From assembly GCF_003265705.1 (NCBI RefSeq), contig NW_020312785.1, positions 136,482,899 to 136,546,898 of the forward strand: DNA of 64,000 nt, in the 5' to 3' direction. Under the pieces are notes generated by a model, which saw only the letters and a program-made list of their open reading frames with translations, searched no databases and was not told where the DNA came from. A program made the position numbers and the translations under genes. Below, piece by piece: positions 21,229-32,919 of the stretch. Position 1 is the first letter of the stretch, and the number at the start of each line of letters is the position of its first letter. Source of the DNA: Callorhinus ursinus. Lineage: Eukaryota > Chordata > Mammalia > Carnivora > Otariidae.

Positions 21229-21418
21229 TAAGATTTTATTTATTTATTTGAGAGAGAGAGAGAGAATGAGAGACAGAGAGCACGAGAGGGAAGAGGGTCA
21301 GAGGGAGAAGCAGACTCCCTGCTGAGCAGGGAGCCCGATGTGGGACTCGATCCCGGGACTCCAGGATCATGACCCTAGCGGAAGGCAGTCGCCCAACCAA
21401 CTGAGCCACCGAGGCGCC
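21229..21418 (-). mobile_element. CanSINE
   Basis: The exact target duplication taaaactgtaatttttt lies at 21212-21228 and 21419-21435. The head ends ctgagccaccgaggcgccc. Confidence 0.96.
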
Positions 21419-21697
21419 CTAAAACTGTAATTTTTTAATTAAAAGACTATATAGCATAGGGAATGTAGTCAATGGAGTATAATAGCATTGTAGTTGTAGG
21501 ATGACAGGTGGGAGCTACACTTGAGGTGAGCATAGCATAACATATAGACTTGTCAAATCACTATTTTGTACGCCTGAAACCAAAGTAACATTGTGTGTCA
21601 ACTACACTTCAAAAAAATTAAAATTAAAAAAATAAAAGAATCTCTGAATGGGTAAAGCAGTAGATCAGAAACATCTAAAAAGAGAGTAAGTAATCTG

Positions 21698-21896
21698 GAG
21701 GTGCCTGGGTGACTCAATCGGTTAAGTGGCCAACTCTTAATTTTGGCTCATGTCATGATCTCAGCCTTGGGATTGTGCACCCACATCAGGCTCTGAGCTC
21801 AGCAGGGAGTCTGCTTTGGGATTCTCTCTCCCTCTCCCCTCCCCCCACCCTCTCCCTCTATAAAGATGAATGAATAAATCTTAAAAAAAAAAAAAG
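21698..21896 (+). mobile_element. CanSINE, older subtype
   Basis: The subtype-specific gtggccaactcttaattttg and gagtctgctttgggattctc separate it from the young copies. Duplicated target agtaagtaatctg/aataagtaatctg. Confidence 0.93.
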
Positions 21897-22156
21897 AGTG
21901 AGAGAGAGAATAAGTAATCTGAAAGATATACTCAAAGAAATTCCCCAAAGTGCCCCAGCGACAGAAAAGATAACACAGAAACTATAGGAGAGACATTAGG
22001 AGATTGGGAGGCCAACCACTGATCTAATTACAGCACCAAACAACACAATGGAGAGAAGGAAGGAAAGACAATATTCAAGGAAATAATAGCTGCGAATTTT
22101 CCAAAATGGGCTCCCCTGTAACTCAAACATGAGAAATAAAAAGAATTTCACGGCAG

Positions 22157-22350
22157 GGGCGCCTGGGTGGCTCAGTCAGTTAAGCGTCTGCCTTCAGCTC
22201 AGGTCATGATCCCGGGGTCCTGGAATCAAGCCCCATGTTGGGCTCCCTGCTCAGCGGGGAGTCTGCTTCTCCCTCTGCCCCTCTCCTTCCCCCCACTCAT
22301 GCATGGGCGTGCGCGCTCTCTCTCTCAAATAAATAAATAAAATCTTTTAA
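22157..22350 (+). mobile_element. CanSINE, young form
   Basis: Complete copy. The target aatttcacggc/aatttcacagc is duplicated around it. Confidence 0.95.
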
Positions 22351-22456
22351 AAAAAATTTCACAGCTAATCATGTCATCAAGAAATTGCAAATAGCAAAGG
22401 GAAGATCCTGAATGAAAGTAAAGTTCAGATCCTTTACAAAGGAATCTCAATCAGAA

Positions 22457-22525
22457 TATGGCATGTCACTCCACAGAAACAATGGTGACACAAAGCAGTA
22501 GAGTATCTGCAAAACAGAGAGAAAA
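22457..22525 (+). repeat. Copy B of a ~69-bp duplicated LINE segment
   Basis: Partner of 19293-19361. Here the LINE text continues to the right, whereas copy A breaks into a GAAA array. Confidence 0.85.
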
Positions 22526-22768
22526 CATAGATATCAATTTAAAATTGTGTGCCCAGAAAAGTTGCAGAATGAGAATAAAGTACTTTACAGGTATACAAAA
22601 CACCCAGAGACCTGCAATTAAGGAGCTTTTAAATTTAAGGAAAAAAAATTCCAAAGATATATCTGATATACAAAAAAGAATGATTAACGAATAAAATGAT
22701 AAGCATAGAGGCAAACCAAAACAATATGGTCTGTACAAAAATAACGATGTCTAACTTGTGGGATTTTT

Positions 22769-22985
22769 TATCTTTATTTATTTATTTATTTTTAAAGATT
22801 TTATTTATTTGAGAGAGAGAGACTGACTGACAGAGAGAGCACAAGAGGGGGGAGGGTCAGAGGGAGAAGCAGACTCCCTGCTGAGCAGGGAGCAGGATGC
22901 ACGATGTGGGACTCAATCCTGCGACTCCAGGATCATGACCTGAGCCAAAGGCAGTCGCTTAACCGACTGAGCCACCCAGCTGCCC
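22769..22985 (-). mobile_element. CanSINE with extended T/ATTT tail
   Basis: Target duplication taacttgtgggattttt at 22752-22768 and 22986-23002. An extra atgcacga-like insertion lies in the body. Confidence 0.95.
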
Positions 22986-23580
22986 TAACTTGTGGGATTT
23001 TTTTAAAGGACAGAACTAAAATAATGAACAATAGTATGTAAGATAGGAGGGAGCACTGAAATTATTCAACTGAGTTTGGAAAGGGGATTTAAATAGTTAA
23101 CTTTATATTTTTTAAAACTCAATATACAATTTCAAGAAAAACCATGAAAATAATAGTGTGTAAATTCCAAAACAATGGAAAGGAAAAATGGCATATAAAA
23201 GAACAAAAAATTCAATCTATCCCCAAAAAACAAGGAGGGGAAAACATAGAAATATTGAAACCAATAGAAATCAGTGATTACAATGGCACAAACACATCTA
23301 AATGTTATCAGTAATCACAAAATTATAAATGAACTAAACTTGGCAGTTAAACAACAGATAATGCAAATTAAACAGGTTTTTTTTTTTTAATCCAAACATG
23401 TCCCTATGGCACAAGGACATAAAAGTCAGAGGGCAGAAAAGATTGTAAAACAAAAACAAAAATAAAATTTTCTTTAAAATTTTTGAAGAAATTAAGAAGA
23501 AAATGTATGATCATCTTAATAAATGCAGAAAAATAATATGTGAAAGTTTAATATGCAGTTACGGGAGAAAGAAAAAATCC

Positions 23581-23767
23581 GGGCACCTGGGTGGCTCAGT
23601 CAGTTAAGCATCTGCCTTTGGCTCAGGTCATGATCCCAGGGTCCTGGGATTGAGTCCCATATCGGGTTCCTTGCTCAGCAGGGAGCCTGCTTCTCCCTCT
23701 GCCCTTCCCCCTCCCCCTGCTTGTGCTCTCTCTCGCTCACTCTCTCTCTCAAATAAATAAATAAAAT
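23581..23767 (+). mobile_element. CanSINE, young form
   Basis: Starts ccgggcacctgggtggctca and abuts the poly-T of the L1 insertion to its right. Confidence 0.95.
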
Positions 23768-24191
23768 GCTTCCATTTTTTTTAAGATTTTTTATTAACAT
23801 ATAATGTATTATTTGAGGGGTACAGCTCTGTTATTCATCAGTCTTACACAATTCACAGCACTCACCATAGTACATACCCTCCCCAATGTCCATCACCCAG
23901 CCACCCCATCCCTCCCACAGCCCTCCACTCCAGCAACCCTGTTTGTTTCCTGAGATTAAGAGTCTCTTATGGTTTGTCCCCCTCTCTGGTTTCGTCTTGT
24001 TTCATTTTTCCCTCCCTTCCCCTATGATCTTCTGTCTCGTTTCTCAAATTCCTCATATCAGTGAGATCATATGATACTTGTCTTTCTCTGATTGACTTAT
24101 TTTGCTTAGCATAATACCCTCTAGTTCCATCCACATTGTTACAAATGGCAAGATTTCGTGGCGGTTTTTTTTGATGGCTGCATAATATTCC

Positions 24192-24247
<56 letters not shown>

Positions 24248-25412
24248 CACACCATATCTTTATCCATTCATCTGTTGATGGACATCTAGGCTTTTTCCAT
24301 AGTTTGACTATTGTGGACATTGCTGCTATAAACATTGGGGTGCATGTGCCCCTTCAGATCACTACGTTTGTATCTTTGGGGTAAATCCCTAGTAGTACAA
24401 TTGCTGGGTCGTAGGGTAGCTCTATTTTCAACTTTTTGAGGAACCTCCATACTGTTTTCCAGAGTGGTTGCACCAGCTTGCATTCCCACCAACAGTGTAG
24501 GAGGGTTCCCCTTTCTCCGCATCCTCACCAACATCTGCTGTTTCCTGACTTGTTAATTTTAGCCATTCTGACGGGTGTGAGGTGACATCTCATTGAGGTT
24601 TTGATTTGGATTTCCCTGATGCCGAGTGATGTTGAGCACTTTTTCATGTGTCTGTTGGCCATTTGGATGTCGTCTTTGGAGAAATGTCTGTTCATGTCTT
24701 CTACCCATTTCTTGATTGGATTATTTGTTCTTTGGGTATTGAGTTTGATAAGTTCTTTATAGATTTTAGATACCAGGCCTTTATCTGATATGTCATTTGC
24801 AAATATCTTCTCCCATTCTGTTGGATGTCTTTGGTTTTGCGGACTGTTTCTTTTGCTGTGCAAAAGCTTTTTATCTTGATGAAGTCCCAATAGTTCATTT
24901 TTGCCCTTGCTTCCCTTGTCTTTGCCGTTGTTTCTAGGAAGACGTTGCTGCGGCTGAGGTCGAAGAGGTTGCTGCCTGTGTTCTCCTCTAGGATTTTGAT
25001 GGATTCCTATCTCACACTTAGGTCTTTCATCCATTTTGAGTCTATTTTTGTGTGTGGTGTAAGGAAATGGTCCAGTTTCATTCTTCTGCATGTGGCTGTC
25101 CAATTTTCCCAACACCATTTGTTGAAGAGACTGTCCTTTTTCCATTGGACATTCTTTCCTGCTCTGTCGAAGATTAGTTGACCATGGAGTTGAGGGTCCA
25201 TTTCTGGGCTCTCTATTCTGTTCCATTGATCTATGGGTCTGTTTTTGTGCCAGTACCGTACTGTCTTGATGATAACAGCTTTGTAATAGAGCTTGAAGTC
25301 CAGAATTGTGATGCCACCAGCTTTGCTCTTCTTTTTCAACATTCCTTTGGCTTTTCAGGGTCTTTTTTGGTTCCATACAAATTTTAGGATTATTTGTTCC
25401 ATTTCTTTGAAA
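23768..25412 (-). mobile_element. 5'-truncated L1: end of ORF2 plus 3' UTR
   Basis: Minus-strand translation gives the C-terminal part of L1 ORF2, for example [19 protein letters not shown] and [14 protein letters not shown] in shifted frames, followed by the 3' UTR and a poly-A tail at the left end. The longest frame (24525-25427, 300 codons) mixes true and shifted ORF2 frames, so the copy is dead. A (TG)n array lies in it at 24194-24236 and a perfect hairpin marks its truncated 5' end. Confidence 0.92.
24194..24248. repeat. (TG)n(TA)n microsatellite within L1
   Basis: About 21 TG units and then TA units, grown from the tatacacacaatggaat motif of the L1 end (reverse complement). Confidence 0.95.
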
Positions 25413-25428
25413 AAAGAAATGGAACAAA
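25393..25428. repeat. Perfect 16-bp hairpin at the L1 5' truncation point
   Basis: Arms tttgttccatttcttt (25393-25408) and aaagaaatggaacaaa (25413-25428) are exact reverse complements around the 4-base loop gaaa. Confidence 0.95.
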
Positions 25429-25744
25429 ATCCTTTAAAAAAAGAAAAAAAGCCTAGCAATATACTAAGAACTATTTTTAAAATGGTATTCTATAAACCAA
25501 CAAAGTTAAAAAGTGAAACTTTTAAAAAAATCATTTACTATATAACACTGTCTTCAGCCCTGCACCCATTGAAATGGTATATGAAAATGTTCTTACATCT
25601 TTGCAATTCTACTATAAATTGAAAATTATTTCAAAACAAAAGCTTAATAAAAATAGATGTTGACTTTTGAGAAATGTCTTCCAACATGTATTGAAGTAAT
25701 CTTATGGATTTTTAAATACTCTTTTAAACCCTGAAGTCAAAACA
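25413..25744. other. AT-rich intron; no gene seen
   Basis: A-rich stretch at 25430-25460 followed by AT-rich DNA, possibly degraded LINE 3' end (aaaatagatgttgactttt). Confidence 0.4.
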
Positions 25745-26260
25745 TAAAAGTTTTCCTGCAGATCTCCCCACATCCATTCTCACTCACTTCTGATCCATTT
25801 TCCCTCTATTTAACATAAAGATTTTTCCTAAACTACCAATGAGGTCAGTATGTACTCCTGATTAAAATCCTTAATGGCTTCCTGTAGCATTCAATATAAG
25901 ATCCAAAATCCTTAATGGGCCTAAAGATCTTGCATGATGCAACTTCACTCACTTCTGAGGTCTCCTCTGCCAAGGCCCTCCCTGTCCCCTCTGCTCCTGC
26001 CACACTGGCTATCTTTGTCCTTCCACGTCTCTCCTGCCTCAGGGCCTTTGCTCATGCTGTTCTCACTGCCTAGAAACCTGTTCCCTACTCTTGACCTAGC
26101 TAGTTCTTATCCTCTCCGATCTCAGCTCTAAAGTGTCTGCTGTTCAACGAAGATTCCCCACCAGTCTACACCGAGTCCCCTGTCACTCTGCCCCATGGTA
26201 TATATTATCTCCCAAGTATTCTCACAAGCTCCTTGCCACTCCTAATGCAGCCCCCCAAGT
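25745..26260 (+). mobile_element. L2 LINE 3' relic
   Basis: Contains cctcagggcctttgctcatg, ctgttctcactgcctagaaa and ttaatggcttcctgtagcat, the standard order of the L2 ORF2 end. Confidence 0.88.
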
Positions 26261-26499
26261 CAGTCACCAGTGCTCTGGGCGACCTTCTAGAAAGCGTCAG
26301 ATTCCACGGGGGGCAGTAACGGAAAAGGGCCAGCTCAACAATGCAGAAAGTGGACAGTGTGTAGGAAAATGAGGATTATTAGTTCTTGCATTTTCCCGAC
26401 ATTTCCAGCTCCCTGCCCTTCCTCCTTGATCCTCTCTCTATTCCAAAGATACGTGGTATACAAGAGGCCCTAGCAAAGAGCATTCACACAGTCTTTCCC

Positions 26500-26830
26500 A
26501 TATTTATTCATTCAACAGTTATGTTGAGCACCTGCTAAGGGCCAGGCACTATTCCAGGTGCCTGGAATGGGGGTGGGGATGTGGGACAAAAACTCCTGCC
26601 TTCGTCCTATGGTCCCTCTATGGAGGAGAGCTGGGAAGGCAGAGAAGAAAACAATCACTAACATCTGCCTAACCCTCTGAGGTAGATACTCTATTACCCC
26701 TTTCTTTAAAGACAAGGAAACCAAGGCACAGGGAGGGTCTCTCACTTACCAGAGTCACACAGCCAATTAGCAGCAAAGATGTGAGCCTAACAATCTGGTC
26801 CCTAACCACAACCCTATCCCGGCTCTCTCA
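26500..26830 (-). mobile_element. L2/MIR-type relic
   Basis: The left end attcattcaacagttatgtt with gagcacctgctaagggccag is the reverse complement of the shared L2/MIR tail. The right part (caaggaaaccaaggcacagg, agtcacacagccaattagca) is reverse-complement MIR. Confidence 0.8.
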
Positions 26831-27984
26831 GGAAGATAGGAATATACTAAATCTTCCCCCTCAGAACAAGGGGCCTCAACTTTCAAGAAACTAAAAGCAG
26901 GGTCATGGAGTAGGAAGGAACACTGGTCAGGAAATGGTGAATATTCAGCCTGGAAGTCAAAGGTGTGATGTTTGCTAAAACCAGTGAGCTAAGCCTGCCC
27001 TGGAGTAATTTCTCCTCAAAGGCTTCTGCAGGCAGCTGACACCTGGAGGAAGGGAAGGCCAGGAGATGAAAGGGGGAAATCTGAACCTCACTGTCCATGG
27101 GCCACGGGGCTTCACTGAGGAGAGTTCCCATATCCGGCCCCTTCCGGCGCCCAGGGCGCTGGCTGGCTCATTCCCTGGTCCCTCCACACCCAGGCCCTCC
27201 ACACCCACTTTAACCTGCTTTCTCCAGCCCAGCTTTAGCTTTAGGGCTTGACTACCTTCCCTGAGCATGGGGTCCCAAGCCTCCCAGACAGGCAGGAAAC
27301 CCAAAACTCAACAGAAACCAGTCAGCAGATCTCAGGGCCGGGGAGAAAAAAAGGGAGCAGACCTGGCAATTAGTCGCAGGCACTAATGTAAGAATAAGCC
27401 AAAATGATGTATGGCCATCGGATCAAGCCACCATAAAGGGCCCTGGAAAAACATACACATTTCCAAAATGAAAGCCACCTGTTGGACAGCTCTCCCTGGC
27501 ATTTAATTAAACCAACCTGAAAGGGTCAGACGTATCAAAAATGTCACCCCATAAAGATTAAAATCTCAACTGTTCCTCCAACACACGCTCCAAAGCCAAC
27601 ATGCAACATGATCCACCATGAGCACAACATCCAGTCCAAAAACAAAACCGCCGGGAGGTCATCCGGGTCCTCCTGGGTGGCTGTGGGCACACATCTGCCC
27701 TCGGGAACACATAATCCCAAGCGGAGGACACCGTGGGCCAAAACTTCCACACACTCTCACTCTTCACAGACTCTCAGGGGACCTGAAACAAAATCATTTC
27801 CAACCTGGTCTGACCTTGTGGTGGGAACAGCTGATGCTTTGCCACTGAGCTCATCAAATAAAGGTGGAACTTCAATTTTCGGGAAGAAGGAGGTAGCAGT
27901 GAATGAACAGAATTCTCTGTTTTGAGGTTTTCTCCAAAGAATTTTCTGAAACCAGAAGCAGCTGAACACAAAACAAACATATAA
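26831..27984. other. Single-copy, GC-richer intron; no gene seen
   Basis: Overlapping short frames on both strands (109, 105 and fewer codons), none with domain or splice support. Confidence 0.5.
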
Positions 27985-28299
27985 GCGACAAAAGGATCAG
28001 GTAATAAAACTATCTACCTTGCAGGACCTCTGTGAGGAGCAAATGCTTAGAAAATGGGGCGACTTGGGAGGCCCAGTCGGTTAAGCGTCCGCCTTCAGCT
28101 CGGGTCATGGTCCCGGGGTCCTGGGATCGAGCCCCGCATCAGGCTCCCTGCTCAATGGGGAGCCTGCTTCTCCCTCTCTGTCCCCCTGCCCCTCCTCCCT
28201 GCTCGTTCTCCCTCTCTCTGAAATAAATAAACAAATAAAATCGTTAAAAAATAAAAATAAAATAAAATGCTTGGAACAGTGTCCAGCCCGTAGCAAGCA

Positions 28300-28301
<2 letters not shown>
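27985..28301 (+). mobile_element. MIR relic split by a SINE
   Basis: gacctctgtgaggagcaaat and gcttagaa before 28056 continue as gcttggaacagtgtccagcc and cgtagcaagcac after 28264, the MIR 3' order. Confidence 0.7.
28057..28264 (+). mobile_element. CanSINE inside MIR
   Basis: Head ggcgacttgggaggcccagt, complete body, long AAATAAA tail. aaatgcttagaa/aaatgcttggaa flank it. Confidence 0.93.

Positions 28302-28343
<42 letters not shown>
28302..28343. repeat. (AC)21 microsatellite
   Basis: Perfect array of 42 bases, attached to the MIR end. Confidence 0.97.
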
Positions 28344-28346
<3 letters not shown>

Positions 28347-28600
28347 TCAAGTAACATAAATTCAGGAAATATTTACCAGTTACTCCTTTTAAAAACCCTA
28401 CACATGCCTCCTACATAGCTTATTTTTTCAAGGGCACATGCCTGTGATCACATACTGGACACATATGAGTTGTGACTTCCTATTGCTCAAATTACATGAT
28501 GACAGCAAAACTTATCAATGTGCCAAAGAGCTTGTGGCAGTCCATTAAAGAGCACCAAGACAAAGAACCTGGTGACTGCTCATCTCAATAATAAGATAAG
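28344..28600. other. Single-copy intron; nothing seen
   Basis: No recognisable repeat or motif. Confidence 0.5.
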
Positions 28601-28690
28601 GCGCCTGGCTGGCTCAGTCAAGAGAGCTTATGACTCAGTCTCGAGGTCATGAGTTCAAGCCCCACATTGGGTACACAGCTTACTCAATAA
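28601..28690 (+). mobile_element. Short CanSINE, older subtype
   Basis: Reads ggcgcctggctggctcagtc, gtcatgagttcaagccccac, attgggtacacagcttactc and then A-rich tail. Confidence 0.9.
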
Positions 28691-28704
28691 AAAAGTAATA
28701 ATAA

Positions 28705-28890
28705 GGGGCGCCTGGGTGGCTCAGGGGGCTAAGCGTCTGCCTTCGGCTCAGGTCATGATCTCTGGGTCCTGGGATTGGCTCCCACGTCAGGCTCCCTGCT
28801 CCGTGGAGAGTCTGCTTCTCCCTCCGACCCTCCCCTGGTTCGTGCTCTCTCTTTCAAATAAATGAATAAAAAAAAAAGAAAAAAATAATT
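28705..28890 (+). mobile_element. CanSINE
   Basis: Directly follows the short copy in the same orientation, starting ggggcgcctgggtggctcag and ending in mixed A/T tail. Confidence 0.94.
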
Positions 28891-30631
28891 AAATAACTTA
28901 AAAAACTAAAAAGTAATCATAATAAGTTAAGGCCTAATGAGAGAGGAGAATGGAAATTAATGAATATCAACCAAATTCCAAACATTGACTATATTTTCCA
29001 AATTGGGTTTGAAATCTCAATTACACCACCTCCGGAAAAAGTATCAAAGATTCCTTAGCAAGACCGTCAAACATTCCCCGCCAAGAAACGATCCTTTGAT
29101 TAACCGTTCTGGCTTCTCCCCTCACCTCAAATGAGGGAAAACCGGGAGAAAAAGAAGAATGGAGAGCTGTGTTTGCCACTGGCGGGAACGATCCAGCCTG
29201 AATTCTGAGTGCCAGGTGCCACTGTTCAACCTTACGAATCTACACCGCTATGAAGTGCCATGAGTTTGGGGGTGTCCCCCGAGGCTGCTCTAGATTTCAC
29301 AAATGGCACTGAAGACAGCATAGACAAAGATGTGACCACAGAAGGAGGGCGCGCCATCCCATCAGTCTGCCCTGCGGATTATCTGCCACTTGTCTCGGCC
29401 AGGCTCGAGCAAACAAAGCAATCCCTTCACCACAAGGGAACCAAACAGCTCATGTCTTTTCGCTTGGTTCTTTGAACTTCTCAGCCTCCCCCCGCCTTCC
29501 CCGCCAACTACCTCCTAAATTGTTTCTTGGAAAATATATGTGACCTCCCTCTCCTACCAACCCCAGCCAGAAGTCGTCAGCTTGGCCACCAGCAGACCGA
29601 TGGAGCTGAAACAGTGGGAAGTCATTTGGGGCAGTGGCTACTTCTGCTCCTTTATTATTAATTATTATTATTACTCATTACCAGTTACATGACTGTCTCT
29701 GCCACCTAACTGGAAACCCCTCTGGGGCCATGTCACTTGATAAAGCATCCCTCTGGGCCTGACCAGCCTCGCACATATAGAGGAAGCTGTATCCTCGTTC
29801 CCTGACGGGCCCACGCTGAAAGATCAGTAAATAAAACCTTGTCCCTTCATTGTCACCATCCTCGTTTATCTATTATCACCACTCTCACAACCAGAATATA
29901 AAGCTCTTAAAGCCAAAATGATTCTCCATTAACAAGGACATTTTAGATACTCAATGAGTATTTTTACAAGGCTCTGTGCCAGGATGGGAAAAAGTTTACA
30001 ATCACTGATTCTGCATCTTACCCAGTGTACTTATCGCTGATCAAAGACCAGCCAATTAACAAAATAATCAATTCCCAATCATGCAGGACCTAATTTATCG
30101 ATCTGGGGAGCATCCTGAGCCTCCAGTCCTCTTCCCTCACTGGTCACTCCTCCCCTCTGAGCAGGAAGAAAAGGTGAGCACCAGATCTGCCACGGATGGC
30201 TGACCGCTAGCAGATTTGACTCGGGTTTCAGAAATAAAAGGGGCTGTACCTGATGGTGACAACGACGTTTCCAGATCATCCATGGCTAACAAAGAACTCA
30301 CTGAAGTAAAACTTGATTTTGAAAAAGCATCACTGAAGTCATGGAAGAGAGCTTGCCTGCCAAACCCACTTCTGCAGGTTTTATGTCGAAAGAACTTTTA
30401 TGGCTCCAAGAAGCCCAACATTTCTCCAACCCTCTGGAGAAGCAGTAAAATTACACAGCCTGACTCTGAATTATTGATGTCATAATTTATGGAAAGGTCT
30501 CCATTAGGTCATAGGTCACACCCCAGATGCAATGCCATGTACCCACCCAAGGGTCTGTGACGGGGGATAAAAGCAATGTTGAACCTATCGTTCATGAACA
30601 TCCGTTGTATGCAAGGTTTTAACCCAGATAA
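28891..30631. other. Repeat-poor intron; candidate regulatory stretch, no gene seen
   Basis: Single-copy DNA including a CpG-bearing part at 29040-29480 with gcgcgcc at 29348-29354 and several CpG sites, unusual for this window. Frames of up to 89 codons have no recognisable domain. Confidence 0.5.
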
Positions 30632-30651
30632 GGGGGGGGGGGGGGGGGGGG
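30632..30651. repeat. G20 homopolymer
   Basis: Twenty consecutive G. Such runs can form G-quadruplexes and are prone to length error in sequencing. Confidence 0.95.
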
Positions 30652-32227
30652 TGGCTCCTGGAGGTCTCTGACACTAGAGAATCACTCCAAAATGATGCTC
30701 AAGTGAGGGGGTCAGAGAAGCAGGGAAGTCTGCAAAGAGCTGACTGCAATAGTCCAGGCAGAGATTTATGTGCACAGATAATATATAACATGTACGGATA
30801 GGTCACATAGAAGGCTTTCCCTTCTTATTTTCCAGCACCCTAAGAAAGCCACCACCCCCTTCTCATCCACCTGTAGCCTGATAACCTGTTCCTCTATGAG
30901 CTGATTTAGAGGCAAGGTGGCCAGCCTAGGACAATGCCGCCAGGCATTCTTCCTGTGCAAAGGGCCTGCTTGCATTTGCTGGGGCTCATTGGTGAGGAAG
31001 AGGTTAAGGAAAGGGCTGGACAGGAAAACCGGCACTGACTTGGGTTTCCTATTACTTTAGGCTGTTTGCTTGCCTCTAAACACTCTGTGATCCTCTGGGT
31101 TGTGCAATCAATTCCCTGATATAATACTCCATTTCCATAAGCCAGGACATTTTTTAAGTACCTGGCGGATATTGATCGGCTACAGATGATGGCGGCACTT
31201 GAGGGCAAGGAGCTGGAAAGAGAAGACGAGCAGCTCCCCCAGGGGCCGAGCCAGGCGCACAGCTTGATTTGGCTTTCACTTAACTGGTGATTAGTAACCA
31301 ACAGGAAACCCTGAAACCACCTCTACAACAGCATCCGTCAGAGAGTGGAGCCTGGTCAAGGGCCCACCAAAGACACCAGGTCGCCGGAGGGACATATCAT
31401 CCAGATTAGAAAGAGGGATCTTAAAAGAATAGAATGTTGAAACACAGCTGGCATTCATCAGGGTTCTTAATGATGGTGCTCATTCCTCTGCCCTTCTCTA
31501 GACTGAGCTACGAGAAACCTAGCTCGAGGTTAGTGAATCAAGGAACTGGAGAGCTGACATCACCGGTCCCAACTGCAGGCTTGGCCCTCTGGTGGCATGT
31601 TTCCATAACCACTCTCCTTTATATCGGAACTACTGATGGGACAGATAAATCATTTTATCACCAAGACCTGCAGTTTCTAAATAGCATTCTCTACCAAAAG
31701 AAATATATTGGCTTTCAGCCAGGATAGCACCTTGATTTGGTTTCTGGTCTTCTGTATTATATTTTGTGGGGCCACTTCTGAAGGCACCTGGAGCTTAGTC
31801 CTGGGAAAGACAATGAGCATAATAGAAAATAAAAGACTCCATTAACTCTACGACTCTTGTGGCTAATGAAAGCTATCGCTGGTACAGCTCAAAGTTAAAA
31901 AAAAAAAAAAAAAGGAAGAGGGAACGTCTCACTAAATCGCCTCCTCTCAGCAAATTATTTCATTAGCAAAAAACAATGCAAATTAACATTTCCACACTGA
32001 CTCATTGGCTCAGCAGACCCACTCTGGCACCCCAGCAATTTCAGATCAAATGAGCATGCTGTAACGTCCACAGACCCTCAGCGTCCACATTAGCTTTTCT
32101 TTCCAGGGCTACTCCCCACATCCCAGGCATAACCAATGCTACTTTGCCGTCTGTGAACTTCCCATCAATCTACTTGAATTGCTCCCACTCTGAACAGCAG
32201 CTTTGAAACCAACCACCTAACACCCTT
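30652..32227. other. Repeat-poor intron; no gene called
   Basis: Mostly single-copy. A 131-codon minus frame (30906-31301) has no recognisable domain. A poly-A run lies at about 31897-31913. An octamer ATGCAAAT lies at 31976-31983. Confidence 0.5.
31976..31983 (+). promoter_or_regulatory. Octamer motif ATGCAAAT
   Basis: Exact POU/OCT consensus in repeat-poor AT-rich DNA, directly preceded by aaac (giving ACAATGCAAAT). A single 8-mer is weak evidence by itself. Confidence 0.25.
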
Positions 32228-32262
32228 AAAAAAAAAAAAAAAAGAAGAAGAAGAAGAAGAAG
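32228..32262. repeat. A-run followed by (GAA)n
   Basis: About 16 A then six GAA/AAG units. Confidence 0.93.
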
Positions 32263-32919
32263 CTGAGAAGTTGAAGACACTCCAAAGGCAAGTTCTGGAG
32301 CACCCAAGAAGCTAGCTGCATTGGAGATGTGGAAGTCAACCAACTGGCATCCTCGCTCTCCAGGCGTCAATATGGGGACAGAGACTTCAGTAATGGACAA
32401 GGCATTTGCAGAATTCAGAGACCAGAAATCCAGGGACTCTCTCCCCCTGCTGAACTTCTTGACAAACAGAATGTATGACAAATCAAAGGTGGTACTGAAA
32501 TACTGCTCGGTCTTAGATTGCAAAATGTAATGAGCAGCGTCATCTCCTTCAAATGAATCCATAAGCCTCCCCAGCCTTACAAATATTTATAGCATGCTTA
32601 AATTACCTTCCTAATAAACCACTTCATTAATTAAAGGGCCCCTACTTCCTTTATTCAAACCATTATGTAATCCAGCACGCTCTCTTCTCAGGCATGGTCC
32701 AGAATAAAACGTTCTCCTGAATCAGAGAACATTGTTTCAAGGTCGGCTATACCTGGGCTGTTACTCTGATTCTTTTCACTGCCATGGCACTGCAGGGTCC
32801 CTATTAGATACATCACCCCCAGGGAACTCAGATGTGGCCCATCCTGCTTCAGCCCTCTGCCTGAGGTAGAACTTACACACAGCTGATAATGTCCAGGGCC
32901 TATGGCGGAGCTCCTAGAA
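32263..32919. other. Single-copy intron, AT-rich homeodomain-type motifs; no gene seen
   Basis: 32575-32640 holds aaatatttatagcatgctta and cattaattaaagggcc (ATTAATTAA). The stretch has no recognised repeat. Confidence 0.4.

Larger units (their letters stand above)
19789..23580 (+). mobile_element. Old L1-type LINE complex with nested SINEs
   Basis: The non-SINE text reads as degraded L1 5' UTR/ORF1 strand (ccagagggaaaaagcagaaa, gatgtaagaagacaaagaaa, gtgcccagaaaagttgcag). A separate carnivore L1 3' end lies at about 21440-21645 (ttttgtacgcctgaaaccaa). Two homologous stretches (20100-20480 and 21900-22700) suggest more than one copy of the same LINE part. No intact reading frame remains. Confidence 0.65.

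Noticed and set aside
24525..25427. 300-codon minus-strand frame as a protein-coding gene
   Set aside because: It is the broken end of L1 ORF2 read partly in a shifted frame, inside a 5'-truncated element.
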